Positions 12,733 to 24,394 of a stretch of 64,000 nucleotides of DNA are shown one piece after another. The notes beneath the pieces were generated by a model. That model was not told the origin of the DNA, did not search any database, and was given only the letters and a program-made list of their open reading frames with translations. Source of the DNA: Bryum argenteum (taxonomy: Eukaryota; Streptophyta; Bryopsida; Bryales; Bryaceae); assembly GCA_037043015.1 (NCBI GenBank), contig CM073326.1, positions 18,484,345-18,548,344 of the forward strand, in the 5' to 3' direction. Position 1 is the first letter of the stretch; each line of letters starts with the position of its first letter. The position numbers were made by a program, and so were the translations under genes.

Positions 12733-13320
12733 CTCCTCCTCATCGATGATCTTCCTCGTTAAAAACACTTCACGATGTTTGAAGTGAAAAGAGTAAAGTC
12801 ATTGTTCGCAATCTAATACACACTAACTTAACAACTGCTATGCTTGAATTTGACCGCAATCACGAATGATGATAACGCTTCTTAGAACGCCTTGTGAAAC
12901 GCTAGAAGTTCTCCTTCCAACAACTTGTCTATTTCTTCCTTGTCCTCCTCGCAAAAACAATAGGTGTCCTTTCTAATCTTGCTCTAGCCAATCATGGATA
13001 CTGAAATTAGGATGGTGTCTACCATATTGAAATTCTTCTGTAACTTCTTGACAGACGACTCCTAATTTTCTCTCATATGCATAACAATTAATTTGTAATC
13101 CAAGACACTTAAAAGTGCCTCCAACACTTTCAATCCAAAGTATATACTTAGTAGGTTTTCTATAATGTAGGAAATGAAGCTTCCCTAAAATGCACGTCGC
13201 ACATCGTGGAAATAAGTCTAGTTCCAGTAGGTAGTGCCAATTCCCAGGGTGCCACAACCAGTAATGCCCAAAGTTAGCTTTACAGCCGGTAACCAGAAAA
13301 AAAGGCTCGGGCACCCCTTA
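12733..13320 (-). mobile_element. Possible internal remnant of the same LTR element
   Basis: The minus strand here holds a stretch with LWH..WHYLLELDLF and CATCILGKLH, which resembles a Copia gag-pre-integrase region (W-H..H...C..C.LGK.H). It lies only about 500 bp from the LTR, so most of an internal region would be missing. The element is a broken fossil. The match is short and could be chance. Confidence 0.3.
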
Positions 13321-14995
13321 CAGGGATAGGCGTGGGAGACATTCATGTCATTATATTCCAGCCTCTTCCACACTTTTGCAAAGTGGGGCTAGCTTGCATC
13401 ATGCAAAGCTTAGGTCTAGCTGCCGCTATGCGGTGGCGACGCGTCTCTGCCCTCACCAATGCTCAAAAACCTCTTCATCATTTTCATACACGATGAAAAA
13501 GTGGATCCCATTAGCTCTCAGTCTCGGTAGCTGATCAGACTCCGAGAGTGAGCTAGGAGCAAACATTGCTCTATCACATTGGAGGGGGAATCCCCCAGGC
13601 AATATAACCATTGTTCGGCCCTCGCAGAACTTAAAGTTCCGCCTTCCGGCTTGTGAGGTTATCACAATTCAACCAGGATCCACACATGCAAAAAGACTCA
13701 CACTCATAACATACATTTTTGGGTGGGTCCGGACCCCTCCGACTAATAAGACTAACTTAGAGAGTAAAACACGTCCACTTACAAAACGACAGTAAGAATT
13801 AAACAAAAGTAAGGACACTGCAATAAGATAATCGTGTGGGTTGGAAGATTGGTTCATCCAACTACGTTGGTCGACTGTTGACGGTTTCCTCCTCTAAATC
13901 TTCGAATGTGTTATCTCTTGGTTGATATTATTTTCGTACCTGAACACACATAGCAAGAAACTAGGTACTTCTCTATATAGTTAGGCCATCTAACTAATTT
14001 AACAATAGGGTTCAGACTAGCATATAACGTATAGTGCATCATATAAGCATATAAAAACATAATTAAAAAAATAATGACATAAAAAAAAAATGAAGGTGAG
14101 AAATTCGAGCCTGATTGAAACTCTATCATATCGACCTGGTCCATGCGTTGTGCAATGATGTCCTCTAGTTTTTGGCAAATTCTAAGCAAGCTTCTTTATA
14201 AAATACTTTATACCCTATGCAAGCTCTCTCCAAAATCTATATAAAAGCAAAGAGCGATAACCCATGTTTAACCATCCTTTACTTTCACTTGGAGGAGAAT
14301 GTAAAGAAGTGCGAAAGGTAAAGCGTTGAAAAAGTACTCAATAAGCTTTTTGGATTGTAGAGAATCCGGCAGTTGCAATTGCGGCCGCTGTCCGATTGAG
14401 CTATAGCCGTTGAGATGCGCATTGATGGGTATGTCTTCAATCGCCGCAATTGTGGCGGTAGGCTAGATTCTCGGCAGGAACATCAGCTTTCTCTTACCGA
14501 GAATGAGAATCAGGCGAGGGAGAATCACGAATCGGCGAAAGAGAAGAAGCAGTCGAAGAGAGCAGAGCGTGTTCGAAAGAGGCCTATTCGACTTATGTTC
14601 TCCTTGCAAACAATCTCGAGATTGTAAATTTGAATTGTAGTTCTGGATTTGAGCAGTCGGTGGGGTTTTAGGTTTCGTGAACAGCGGGCTCGGAATTTCC
14701 TGGACGATGAATATCTTGAAGCTCGTAGTGGCAAAATTCTGTTCGAAGACGCCTAATTGTTTGGGGTTCAGGGTTTTAAGGTTTACAACTCTCGAGACCT
14801 CTGGAGCCTGTGCTCTAGTTGAGGTTCTTATAGACAGTAATTACAGGAATTTCAACTGTAGATTGAGCAGTCAGTTGGGTTTGATTTTCATGAAATGTGA
14901 TGCTTTTGGAAGCGAGACTCTGTTGAAAGTTTTCTAACTTTTTGGCGTCTGGGTTTAGGGTTTAGGATTTCGGGTTCACAGAGAGCAATTTAGCC
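13321..14995. other. Unassigned region between the LTR remnant and the next gene
   Basis: It includes a moderately GC-rich stretch at 13300-13670 that I could not identify, then AT-rich DNA to about 14300. The segment 14340-14995 is probably promoter and leader of the next gene. It carries telo-box-like GGGTTTAGGGTTTAGG at 14951-14966. Confidence 0.4.
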
Positions 14996-17435
14996 ATGAA
15001 AGTTGTGGAAGAGGTGGTGGATTGGGAGCAAGAGCGGCGCGCAGCCAAGAGTGTGCTAAAACTTTTGGAGCACGACAACAAGCAACTCAACGTAAAGCGA
15101 AGGTTGCAACTCTATTCCATAGCTGAATCGTGCTTTTGAAACGAAGATGCTTGAATCTTGCTCTTGAAGCTTCGGTGTCCTGATTGTCGTTACTGTGTGA
15201 AATTGCAGATTTATTTTGCGAAATTGGCCAGAAGATCGCGGACGCAACAACAATAATAAGTGTCAGATAAACCCATCAGAGTACGTTTCAATCTATCGAT
15301 TTACATCTTTGTGTCAATCCATCAATTCACATCTTTGTGCCGTTGATTGTGGACGGCTTCATTTCGTCATTCCTTCCTGAAATTCTTTCGATGCTGCAGG
15401 TTTGTACATGAATTACTCCAACGAGAAAATGATGAACCTGTAAGAAATCTTCCTCCACTCAACCCATCACTTTGTATTCTTTCTCTGTTTAGCTAAGACA
15501 AGTATGGGAAATCCAACCTTACATTCTAATATCATGAACTCAATATAAATAGGAAAAGAAATATCATTGATCTATCGTGCAAACCACGTACCGCATCAAG
15601 ACACATACAATTCGGTTAAACCTTCTGTCCATGATGGCACTTTGGGGTTAGGAGCCTCTTTTTCTTTGGGTTTAGGGTTTATGGATTCTGTAGCTGATCA
15701 TCAGTTGCATTGATCGATAAGAGATTTACCAGGACTGATCTGTTCGCAGTCACTGAGAAGCGTAAACGCATACGTCGGGAGAAGTTTAAGCACGTTACTG
15801 AAACACAAGGTACTCCGAAAGAGGACAGCAAAGAAGAAGAACGACACACTGACATTAGAAACGACTGAGCCTCTCTTAAGAATCACCGATGGTGCTACTC
15901 AGTCGACAGCAATAGTGAGAGTAGCCACAGACGAGTCCGAAAAGGATCACCAGCAATGGCGACCACCGAAGCGGACATTCAACTTGAAGAAGATGGAGGA
16001 CGCCGAAATCGTATCCTTGTTGCCCTGCATCTTAGAAACTCTAAACATCAACGCTTTACGAACCATCCTCACAGTATTTACGGGAGTTCCTTCAAAAGGC
16101 TTGAACAGGCAGTGGCTAGAGGATCGGATAGTGCACATGGTGAACGAGGTTCTTGAGGATTGCAACGACACATTACCGGAGGTCGTCGATGAAGCAATCG
16201 AGATTATTCGTGACGAAAGCTCAGCTCGAAAGCCTTTGTCATCTGGTGAGCTTTTTCAGCTGCCATCAGATCCGATCCTGGCCATTCAATCCGCCCTCGG
16301 TCAAGTGGAAAGCTTACCTCTTCGAACTCTCCATGCCATGTACGAGCTTATGCACGAAAAAGAATACAAAAAAGTGAGATTGGACGAGTCGGTAACTGGA
16401 GGTAACCGAGCACGACTTGCCAGATCGTTACGAAAAGAAGCTGATCGATTGTTAACTCCCGACGAGGAAATACCGAAATCATTGCTTCGAGCGTTACGTG
16501 CCATGAGCTTATCAGCAAAAGCATTGGATGGAGACGATGGCAACATAATTTCCATCATTGGGCGTTCCCCTCCAGAGGTTGAAGCTGTGCACAACAAGCT
16601 ACTAGTGACGCTCTCACAGTTGAAAAACCTTGAGTTTCAGGATTTGAATCGCCTTGCAGCGTTGGTGCACGAAGGGCCGGTGCAATCCTTTTGCAGGGAT
16701 CATCCGACGTACTTAAGATCACATTTTAGGAGGGTGGTTTTGGACTTTCTGCTTCGGTGTGACGATCCTGAAGTGCCTGCACCGATTCAGAACATTATTG
16801 ATGCTGTTGCTGTTGCTGAGGACGTTAAGCCTCCGAAGGTTTATCAGAAAAAGCCGAAAAAGCCTGATAGAGTTTCCAAGCGATCCATGTGGCGGGATGG
16901 GGAACGAAATGGCGATGAAGTTGAGGCTGTGCTGCAGATTAGTAGCCACTTGCAGCAGATGGTGAGAGATCAGGAGGAAGATGAGCTCGATAGTGAAGGT
17001 GATGATGATGATGTGAGGACTGCTGCTGATGAAGCTGGTGCTTTGGCTTATGCTATTGTGGGACAAGCTCTTGAAGCTCGGGTGCCGCAGAAAGGAACAC
17101 CGTTGCCGCACTTTGTACAGAAATACTTGGATGGTGGCTTCCATCGAGGTACTTCTGAACACTTAACCTTCCTATGATTCAAACCGAATGAGGAATATTA
17201 CTTGCTCTTCATTCAATCTAATGAGAGGAACAAAGTTGCACTTGAATCCGTTTTCTCAGCTTTTGATGATCTTTTTATTGAAGGATTACATGAAAATTCT
17301 ATGTACTTGGCTTTGCATGACTTGGATTTGCATTCTGCAGACGAAGCAGACGAGAATGCTAGTCCTGTTGAGGAGGTGGATCTACTCATGAAGATTGCTG
17401 AGTCTCTGCCAGGCGTATCAACTAGGTTCGACTAG
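14996..17435 (+). CDS. Conserved-looking protein of unknown function (5 exons)
   Basis: Exons 14996-15102, 15209-15259, 15400-15439, 15750-17148 and 17236-17435 join in frame to 1797 nt, or 598 residues. The last intron is 87 nt with its acceptor after ACAAAG at 17235; other nearby AGs break the frame. The protein starts MKVVEEVVDWEQERRAAKSV. It has a basic segment (LRKRTAKKKND), a long helical core with leucine-rich stretches (EIVSLLPCILETLNINALRT, FTGVPSKGLNRQWLEDRI), a basic KKPKKPDRVSKR patch, an acidic DEEDELDSEGDDDD-like run, and an ordered C-terminus (VALESVFSAFDDLF). I see no signal peptide or membrane segment. Basic and acidic patches suggest a nuclear protein, which is inference. 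I do not recognise the family. Confidence 0.7.
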
Positions 17436-18432
17436 TTCTGAGTACTCTTCTTTTGCTACTCTATTTTCGCATTGTGTATGGTTGGAACGTTGATTAGTTT
17501 GTAGTTTTGTGCATTTTCGGGTCGCCATCATTCATGGAATCATCTGATTTTGTTTTGGAATTTGTGACAGGGCGCTGCAAAATATGAAGAATCGCTTGGG
17601 TTTGCAATGAACTTGAGCTGAAAGGAAGTGCCTCGCTCCATTTGTGGCAGAATATGAAGAACCGGTTGGTGTACGATGAGCTTGAGTTGAGGGAGAAGTG
17701 CCTCACTCGGTGACTGGTAGTCATCACGCTTTCGCAGTTATGATTGCAGGTGATTCTCGATTTTCGTTGCTCTTTGGGGCTTATTTGGTTGTGTTGCGCT
17801 TTATATGTGTCTCACCCTTGTCTTGCAATGGATGGCAGTACGCATATTTATTGATCGATCTATGGCGACATCGATGAACTCGGTTAAGAGTTGCTTCTTT
17901 GTAATCGCCACTTGGAAATGTCGCCGACGCTGTTGGAAGTTTCAAGGCACAAATCATGAGCAGATATATTATAGTTTTCGTCGTCGGGCTCAATGACTCA
18001 ATGTATCCATTGCAAATTTTGTAAATGTGTAGGAATCAACTGAGAGGGGTGTGATTATTTAGGGCTTAGTAAGCCAGAAATTGGTCACCAGGAGAGTGAC
18101 GACTTTGAATTACTCTATTGAGATGTGTATGAAACACGGGCAAAGAAGTTTAGTGTGGAGATCCATGACAATGTACTGTGGGGGCACGATCCTCATTGTA
18201 AGATTAGGATAAAGTCGCAATCAAGTGATTTTCATAAAATCACTCTGGCGCTACATATCTGTTCGGAGTACTTGTACGAAAGAGTATCTGAATGAAGAAC
18301 AGAAGGGATTTCTTTCCTTAGAGTATGTCCTATAATGAATGAATTACATGTGTGCGTCTTGACAATAGTTGACAGTGGTGTACGATTGTAACAGAGCAAT
18401 GACAATAGTTAATAATGGAGTACAATTGTAAT

Positions 18433-18690
18433 ATAGAGATTGAAGTGTTTACTTAATATAGAGATTGAAGTGTTTACTTAATATAGAGATTGAAGTGTTT
18501 ACTTCAGATTGTGTGTATGTGTTGCACTCGTATGAAAAGAAAGAGATTGAAGTGTTTACTTTAGATTGTGTGTATGTGTTGTACTCTTATGAAATGAAAA
18601 AGTTTGTTGCACTCCTTTGAAATGAAAGAGATTGAAGTGTTTACTTCAAATTGTTTGTATGTGTTGCACTCTTATGAAATGAAAGAATTT
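18433..18690. repeat. Imperfect tandem repeats around AGAGATTGAAGTGTTTACTT
   Basis: Three near-perfect copies of a ~29-bp unit (ATAGAGATTGAAGTGTTTAC) lead into three diverged longer units of about 60-70 bp. The longer units combine the same core with TTGTGTGTATGTGTTGCACT and TATGAAATGAAAG. Confidence 0.8.
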
Positions 18691-18724
18691 TTCTGATTGT
18701 TTGACTAGTCAAAATGTTCATACA

Positions 18725-18825
18725 ACCCTAAGGTAGAGCATCCTTCTGAAAGCACACACCTAAGGTAGAGCACCTTCCTCAAAGCACCCACCTTAGGTAG
18801 AGCACCCTTCTCAGAGCACCCAAAG
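18725..18825. repeat. Tandem repeat, about 35 bp x 3
   Basis: Three diverged copies of CTAAGGTAGAGCA followed by TCCTTCTGAAAGCACACAC-like sequence lie head to tail. No spacers or coding potential are seen. Confidence 0.75.
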
Positions 18826-19903
18826 CCTTCTGACTTTGATTGCAACTATTTTACCTATGATGCTCTTTGTAAACTCATGCTCTATGTCAAATCTCTTAAC
18901 AACTATCTCAACATGTTAACTTCCATCTTCTGACTTCTAACCAACATCTACAAACTTTGCTCTCAATATCAATCAAAAGGATATTCTGGAGTCTTAAACT
19001 TAACGTTTTTTCATTTTTTATTTTCTTTTTTCTACTAACCTTTCGTAAAATAGTTGCTTATGAAATCATTGTTTGCGTTTCCAATTCACTCTTATACCTA
19101 GGAACTACAACTCACAGTAATAAGAAAAAACTTATCTGGCTCATTTCAAAAGTATCAATTTCGTGCCAATTCGTGGGTCCAACGTGCACGGAACGTTGTA
19201 TATAACTGGTCCACTCACTCACTCCACAGTCCACAGTACAGTAGATCCTTTCATCACGCTTTCACCAACCGAGAACCAGGAAGAAGACCATTTGCCAGTA
19301 CTTTCCGCAGAGCTCTCACCCTTGTCAAGAAACATCTCAAACACAAGCGATCTATTTACGAAGTTGAGAGCGTAGCCGATCAAGCGAAAGCAAAGCACGA
19401 GGTTGCCGATTTCACTCTTACCAATATCAGGTATGACATCTCGCTTGTGCCAATAGTCGGATCGTGCTGCCACTCGATCGATCTGTGCTCGCTTGTTGCC
19501 GCTTCACTTTTCGCACATTCGAAATCAGAGCATCACCCACTTGGGGTTGAGACCATAACCTTTCTGAACCTTCCTAAATCGTTGCACTCACTTCAATGGC
19601 TTACTCACTTCAGTGGTTCACTTACTTCAATGGCTGACTGAAATTTTGGAACTGGTTCAAAAACAGCTATGGCTGCACCAGAACAGAAGCTTGTGTCTGC
19701 AGTGTTGAGTATATGTCAGTGGCAGGATGATCGTGTCGGTAAGGATATGACATCGGCCCTAGGGAGTATTGTCGGTAGCCGATTCCTACCCTTGTCAATG
19801 CAACAAATACCAAGGGTTTAGAGTGAAACATAACACTTTGGTGAGTGCATCAAGCATTCGTTTAAGTCTGATGTTAGTCGCTCGTTCTTTGCAGAGAGGT
19901 GCA

Positions 19904-20266
19904 ATGGTTCGAACAATAGTCATCAACAACACCAAGGAAGAATTCACATTGAAGGAGGGGAATGCGGGGGTGTACCGAGACATCAAGGTGCTTGCAAAAG
20001 GTGAGAAGCACACTATAGAGCTGGACACGAACGCCACATACCGCGAGTACGTGGTGGTGCAGAAATCAAATGGAGAGAAGGAGTACATCACCTCCGATGA
20101 TTGCCTCGACAATTCCAAGATCACCATCGAAGAGAACGAGGAAGGGAACAAGGAAGGGACCAAGCACAAATTTGTGAAAGAGGCCCGGAATAGCGCTGAT
20201 GGAGCTAAAAAGGTCGGAGAGGCTTCTGACGGCTTCTTCAGCCGCATCAGGAAGATGTTCAAGTAG
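19904..20266 (+). CDS. DUF7748-like small plant protein
   Basis: The ATG at 19904 opens a 120-codon frame starting MVRTIVINNTKEEFTLKEGN. It continues with GVYRDIKVLAKGEKHTIELD and TNATYREYVVVQKSNGEKEY and ends basic, with FFSRIRKMFK. A longer frame starts upstream, but an intron acceptor ending at 19894 and the family pattern favour this ATG. The N-terminal half looks like the plant-only DUF7748 fold: small, beta-rich, with conserved NNT and NATYREY. The C-terminal third is a charged helix with an amphipathic end, which could touch a membrane (inference). Biochemical function is not known. No signal peptide is seen. Confidence 0.75.
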   Translation: MVRTIVINNTKEEFTLKEGNAGVYRDIKVLAKGEKHTIELDTNATYREYVVVQKSNGEKEYITSDDCLDNSKITIEENEEGNKEGTKHKFVKEARNSADGAKKVGEASDGFFSRIRKMFK

Positions 20267-20327
20267 ACTCCAGTGCACTTGCAGGTGCGTCCTAGTCTTG
20301 AAACAAACTTGAATTGTATTGAAACAA

Positions 20328-20660
20328 GTTTGGAGTTCTTCTTCTTTGTGGGTATACCTCTTGTGAACTAGGTTTGGAGTTCTTCTTCTGTGTGGGTATA
20401 CCTCTTGTGAACTAGGTTTGGAGTTCTTCTTCTTTGTGGGTATACCTCTTGTGAACTAGGTCTATAGTTCTTCTTCGTGGGTATACCTCTTGTGAACTAG
20501 GTTTGGAGCTCTTCTTCTTTGTGGGTATACCTCTTGTGAATTAGGTTTGGAGCTCTTCTTCTTTGTGGGTATACCTCTTGTGAATTAGGTTTGGAGCTCT
20601 TCTTCGTTGTGGGTATACCTCTTGTGAACTAGGTTTGGACCTCTTCTTCTTTGTAGGTAT
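20328..20660. repeat. 44-bp minisatellite, about 7.5 copies
   Basis: The unit begins GTTTGGAGTTCTTCTTCTTT, continues GTGGGTATACCTCTTGTGAA and ends CTAG. About seven and a half copies run head to tail with few differences, and diverged copies trail to about 20905. It starts about 60 bp after the stop codon of the DUF7748-like gene, so it may be transcribed in its 3' untranslated region. Confidence 0.9.
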
Positions 20661-20905
20661 ATCTTTCTTGGAATATGCTTAGGGTTCTTTTTTGTAGGTA
20701 TGTTTTTTCTCAAAACAAGCTTGGAGGTTTTATTCTATATAGGTATGCCTCTCTCTTAGAGATGAAAATATTGGAACGTATACCTCTCATGAAATAGGTT
20801 TGGAGTTCTTGTTCGTTGTAGGTATACCTCTCTTGAAACAAGGTTCTTCTTCGTATGCATATTTCTCTTAGAATAGGTTTAGAGGTTTTCTTTTACCTCT
20901 TTTGA

Positions 20906-21579
20906 ATGTGTTATTAGTTTGTGGGTTTCTTGGGCAAGAAAGTCACTCAACAGATAAAAGAAGAGTGTTTTGTTTTGTTATGTAGCACGAAGAAGAATCA
21001 AGGCGTTATATAAACTAGTGGCAGTTGTTTGCATTATAACTACAAGCAAGAATATGGAGGTTACTTCTTTGAGAATCAAGAAGAGAGAGGAGAAGAAGGG
21101 AGGACGTTTGGCGTAACTATCTCATATAATGAAGATTTGAATAGAAGTACTATTGGTGTAGCTTCTTGGAATGATTGGGAGATTTGATACTCTCATTGTG
21201 TTTTTAGTGATGTAAATGTTGGATTGTAGCTCTTTTATTCTTGATAAACTCGATAAAACTTGGAAAATGGCTATGATCTTCAACAAGACTTGTTATTTTG
21301 AGTGCATGAGATTGCAATTGTAGTGGGAGTCATGTTGAGTGAATTGTTGACCTATGTGTTGTCTCTTTTTTTATTTATTTGGATGAGGCATAATTGTGAT
21401 CTATATGCAAAATGCATCGTACATAACATTAATGATTTAATGGCATCGTAGGTAATCTTGAATCAATGAGTTTTGTATAACATTAAGTTAGTTGTTGAGG
21501 AACGTTGACTACTTTTGTGGGAATATCTCGAGGCTTTGTAGAATACAAATATAAGCCTCACTTTACCTATTCGATTTCA
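20906..21579. other. Intergenic, no gene seen
   Basis: This AT-rich DNA lies between the minisatellite and the Tc1 relic. No open frame with protein character and no RNA gene were found. Confidence 0.5.
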
Positions 21580-21581
21580 CA

Positions 21582-23189
21582 CACTGATTGCCAAAACTGA
21601 GTACAAAAAAACATAGTTTACCTTTAGTCATACATATATTATAATGTGATGCATTTAATATGCAATCAGTTGACGGCTCAAGTATACATGCATCTAAATC
21701 ATGTGGCTACCAAATTACAAGTCCAACAATGCAAAATAATTTGAAAAAGATCCTGATCAAAGTGAACTCACTTATGCTGACATTGGGATCAAACAATAAA
21801 TGCTATAAGTCTCCCATGTACAAGTGGTCTTTTATGGGTTTGTTTTTTACGGTTAGCATGTTCTTGGCCTTCACATTCATATTTTCTCCTCATTCAATAT
21901 ACATCATGTATGCAAATTGAGCAACATGGTTTCATTGAGACTTCTCTCTGTTGCTAGTAGACAGCAAGTAGAAGAAGCTATTTCAAAGAAGTTAAGAAGG
22001 GGTGAGAGTACTATAAATGTTGCTAAAGAATTACAAGTATCCCAAAGTTGGGCTGCAAAATTTTGTAAGCCACATTTGAGTGAATTGAGTGATGTCAATC
22101 AAAGTTTTGGTGGTAGGCCAGAAATGCAGTTGATCGTAGAGCTTGTGTTAGAGCAGTCACTATGGGTGGCTTAGAAATTGCACACAAAGTTGGAAATTAC
22201 TTGAGGGAAGAGCTTCATGTTGGAATGAGCGATGGTACCGTGAGGAGTGTGTTACGAAAAGCACATTTGAAATGTAAAGTAAAGCAAAAGAAACCAAAGC
22301 TTACAATTCTTCAAATTAAGCGACAGTTAGAATTTTCTATACGTCATTGCTATTGGACTGATGATGATTGGGATCGTGTAGTATTCTCCAATGAAACAAA
22401 AATCAACCGATTTTGCTCTGATGGTCGCAATTGGTATTAGTTTCCTAATAAACAAAGTAGAAGTGCAGGAATGGTATAACAAATTGTCAAGTTTGGAGGT
22501 GGCGGAGTCATGATGTGGGGTTGTGTGACTTCAAGTAACACTAGTATAATGTGTAGGATTGAGGGAAGAATGGATTTGTATGTGTAGAGAAATTTTTGAG
22601 CGAAAGTTGATTCTTACGCTCCATGCATACAATTTGGATCTTGCCAATTTCATTCTCAAATATGATAATGACCCGAAACATACATCCAAGAGTGTGTGTT
22701 GTTGGCTGATTTGCAAGAATTTTGTTGTTTTTAAGGGGCGGGGCAATCTTCAGACTTGAATCCAATCAAACACTCGTGGGCAATTTTAAAACGCTGATTA
22801 AACCAATATGAGAGACCTTCTAAAGGAATGTTAGAATTGTGGGAGCGTAGCGGGGATTATTGAGCTTGAATTACTCCCAATAAGTGTCAGAACTTGTATA
22901 GGAGCATGCCTAAGCGCATTGCACCTGTTATAGCTGCTAAGGGTAAGTGGACATATTCTATAGCTTTATCCCAGCTTATGTGAGCAATAGTAATTTTTAG
23001 ATTGAAATTTACTTTATCTTTGTTTGTATGTGCATACATGTGTGTAAAAGACCTCAATTCCATTGAAGTATGACTAATTGCAATGGTAATCCTATGCAAT
23101 TTATGGTTTCATTTTTGATGCATCCAATTTTTTACCATGTTTGTTAAATCTCAATATGATGTGCTTGTACGCAGTTTTGGCAATCACTG
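21582..23189 (+). mobile_element. Tc1/mariner (DD34E-type) DNA transposon, degenerate
   Basis: Near-identical terminal inverted repeats begin at 21582 (CACTGATTGCCAAAACTGAG) and end at 23189 (reverse complement CAGTGATTGCCAAAACTGCG). They flank 1608 bp, the usual Tc1 size. TA follows the right end; the left flank reads CA, probably a mutated TA. Transposase pieces on the plus strand include a helix-turn-helix (LQVSQSWAAKFCKPHL, about 21930-22110), a second N-terminal domain (about 22160-22300) and the DDE core to about 22960. The first catalytic site reads FSNETKI (D to N), the second is kept (KYDNDPKHTS), and the third reads DLNPIKHSW (E to K). There are also a frameshift near 22160 and several stops, so the copy is dead. 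Confidence 0.9.
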
Positions 23190-24288
23190 TATATATTTGT
23201 TAGTGTAGTATCTACATGGAAATCAATCGTAATTATAGACCGTCACATTGTAATTATAAATTGTAAGTTTGACACTTTTCATGTGAAAGACGAGAACACA
23301 ACTTTATTATTCATGAACGAAGCCATTATACTCAATTATGAATCATCTTGAATCCGGAATGCTATACTTTCTTGACCACGGACTAAATTCTAATCTCAGG
23401 ACTTATGGCTAAGTCAAGTTTTATTTAGTTTCATGTAAGATTTTAATATGAAAGGAATCCGTGGATGCTATGCATGCAATGAATGAGAGAATCAGCAAAT
23501 GAAACAAATAATGCGGGTTAGTTCATGGGTAAAAAGATTGTACACTTTTGTTGTAGCAAGTTTTTGTATTAATTATTTCAAATACTAGATCTCATTTCCA
23601 CAGTCTAGTTTGAATACAAAATGTTCCAATTGAATTGGAGCAATGTCATGTTAACTAGCATGGCAACTTTGATGATTTCACATTTTTATCTCTAAAACTG
23701 TTCACTCCAACTCCATAGACTTTCTTCAGTCTCCACACCACCTCCTGTTGAATCACTCAAACAAGCATTGTCATCATTTTCATCGAACTTCATGAACTCT
23801 TGAAGATAAGTTACATACTCTTCTTGTGTGAAGCCTTACATGGCTTGCTTTTCATTAGTGGGCTCTTGTATTGGCTCTTGACACACTGAATCCTCTAGTT
23901 GTTGAGTGAAACATATGCGCCCTTCATTCTCATCCCATGGTGTTGAGTCACTCAAGATTAGAACATTGCCAAGTTGATTGGAGTTTCCATCCACATAGTT
24001 CCAATCTTTATAAGGATATTGCATGACCTCTTGAGTGAAGGCATAGGTGGCATGAGCTTCATTGGGGAGTTCTACTTGCTCTTCACACTCTTATTCATTC
24101 TCTAATTGTTGAGCAAAATTCATGTCTTGATGGCTCAAAACACTCTCCTCGCATGATGTGTTGTAAGATGGAGTTGGAGTTTTACCCTTTTGTGTGGAGG
24201 TGTTTTCCAACCACACTTAATTGCCTTGCATGAGCAACCAGGTTTGGAATTGGTTGTTACAAGCCTCATTCGAAGCGCGGTTGCAAAA
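23190..24288. other. Spacer between Tc1 relic and Copia 5' LTR
   Basis: AT-rich DNA. A possible weak coding-like stretch on the minus strand at 23836-24024 has no recognisable domain. No RNA gene is seen. Confidence 0.45.
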
Positions 24289-24394
24289 TGTTGTTGTATT
24301 AAACGTTGACTCTTAATTCATAAAAAGGTTGTCATTACTATATTTAGTATTTTTAATTTAAATATATTATTCACCTTTATGACTAATTTTCACA
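24289..24394 (+). repeat. Copia 5' LTR, degraded
   Basis: It starts TGTTG and ends TTTTCACA directly before the primer-binding site. It aligns loosely with the 3' LTR at 43014-43187. The left edge is approximate. Confidence 0.5.

Larger units (their letters stand above)
17436..19903. other. Intergenic region with short tandem repeats and the next gene's leader
   Basis: From 17436 to about 18400 I see no gene. Two tandem-repeat clusters follow (18433-18690 and 18725-18825). The stretch 19160-19903 is likely promoter and 5' leader of the DUF7748-like gene, with an intron acceptor (TTCTTTGCAG) ending at 19894, just before the ATG. Confidence 0.5.

Noticed and set aside
13321-13670. Moderately GC-rich stretch that could be organellar or SINE DNA
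   Set aside because: No tRNA-type promoter boxes, no organelle gene and no clear ends were found, so no call was made.
15915-17177. Single-exon version of the unknown gene starting at 15915 and ending at 17177
   Set aside because: The start there is GTG, and the frame continues upstream into a well-bounded exon. The 87-nt intron at 17149-17235 restores a conserved-looking C-terminus.
20328-20905. Repeat array as a CRISPR-like locus
   Set aside because: The units are contiguous with no unique spacers, and the window is eukaryotic.
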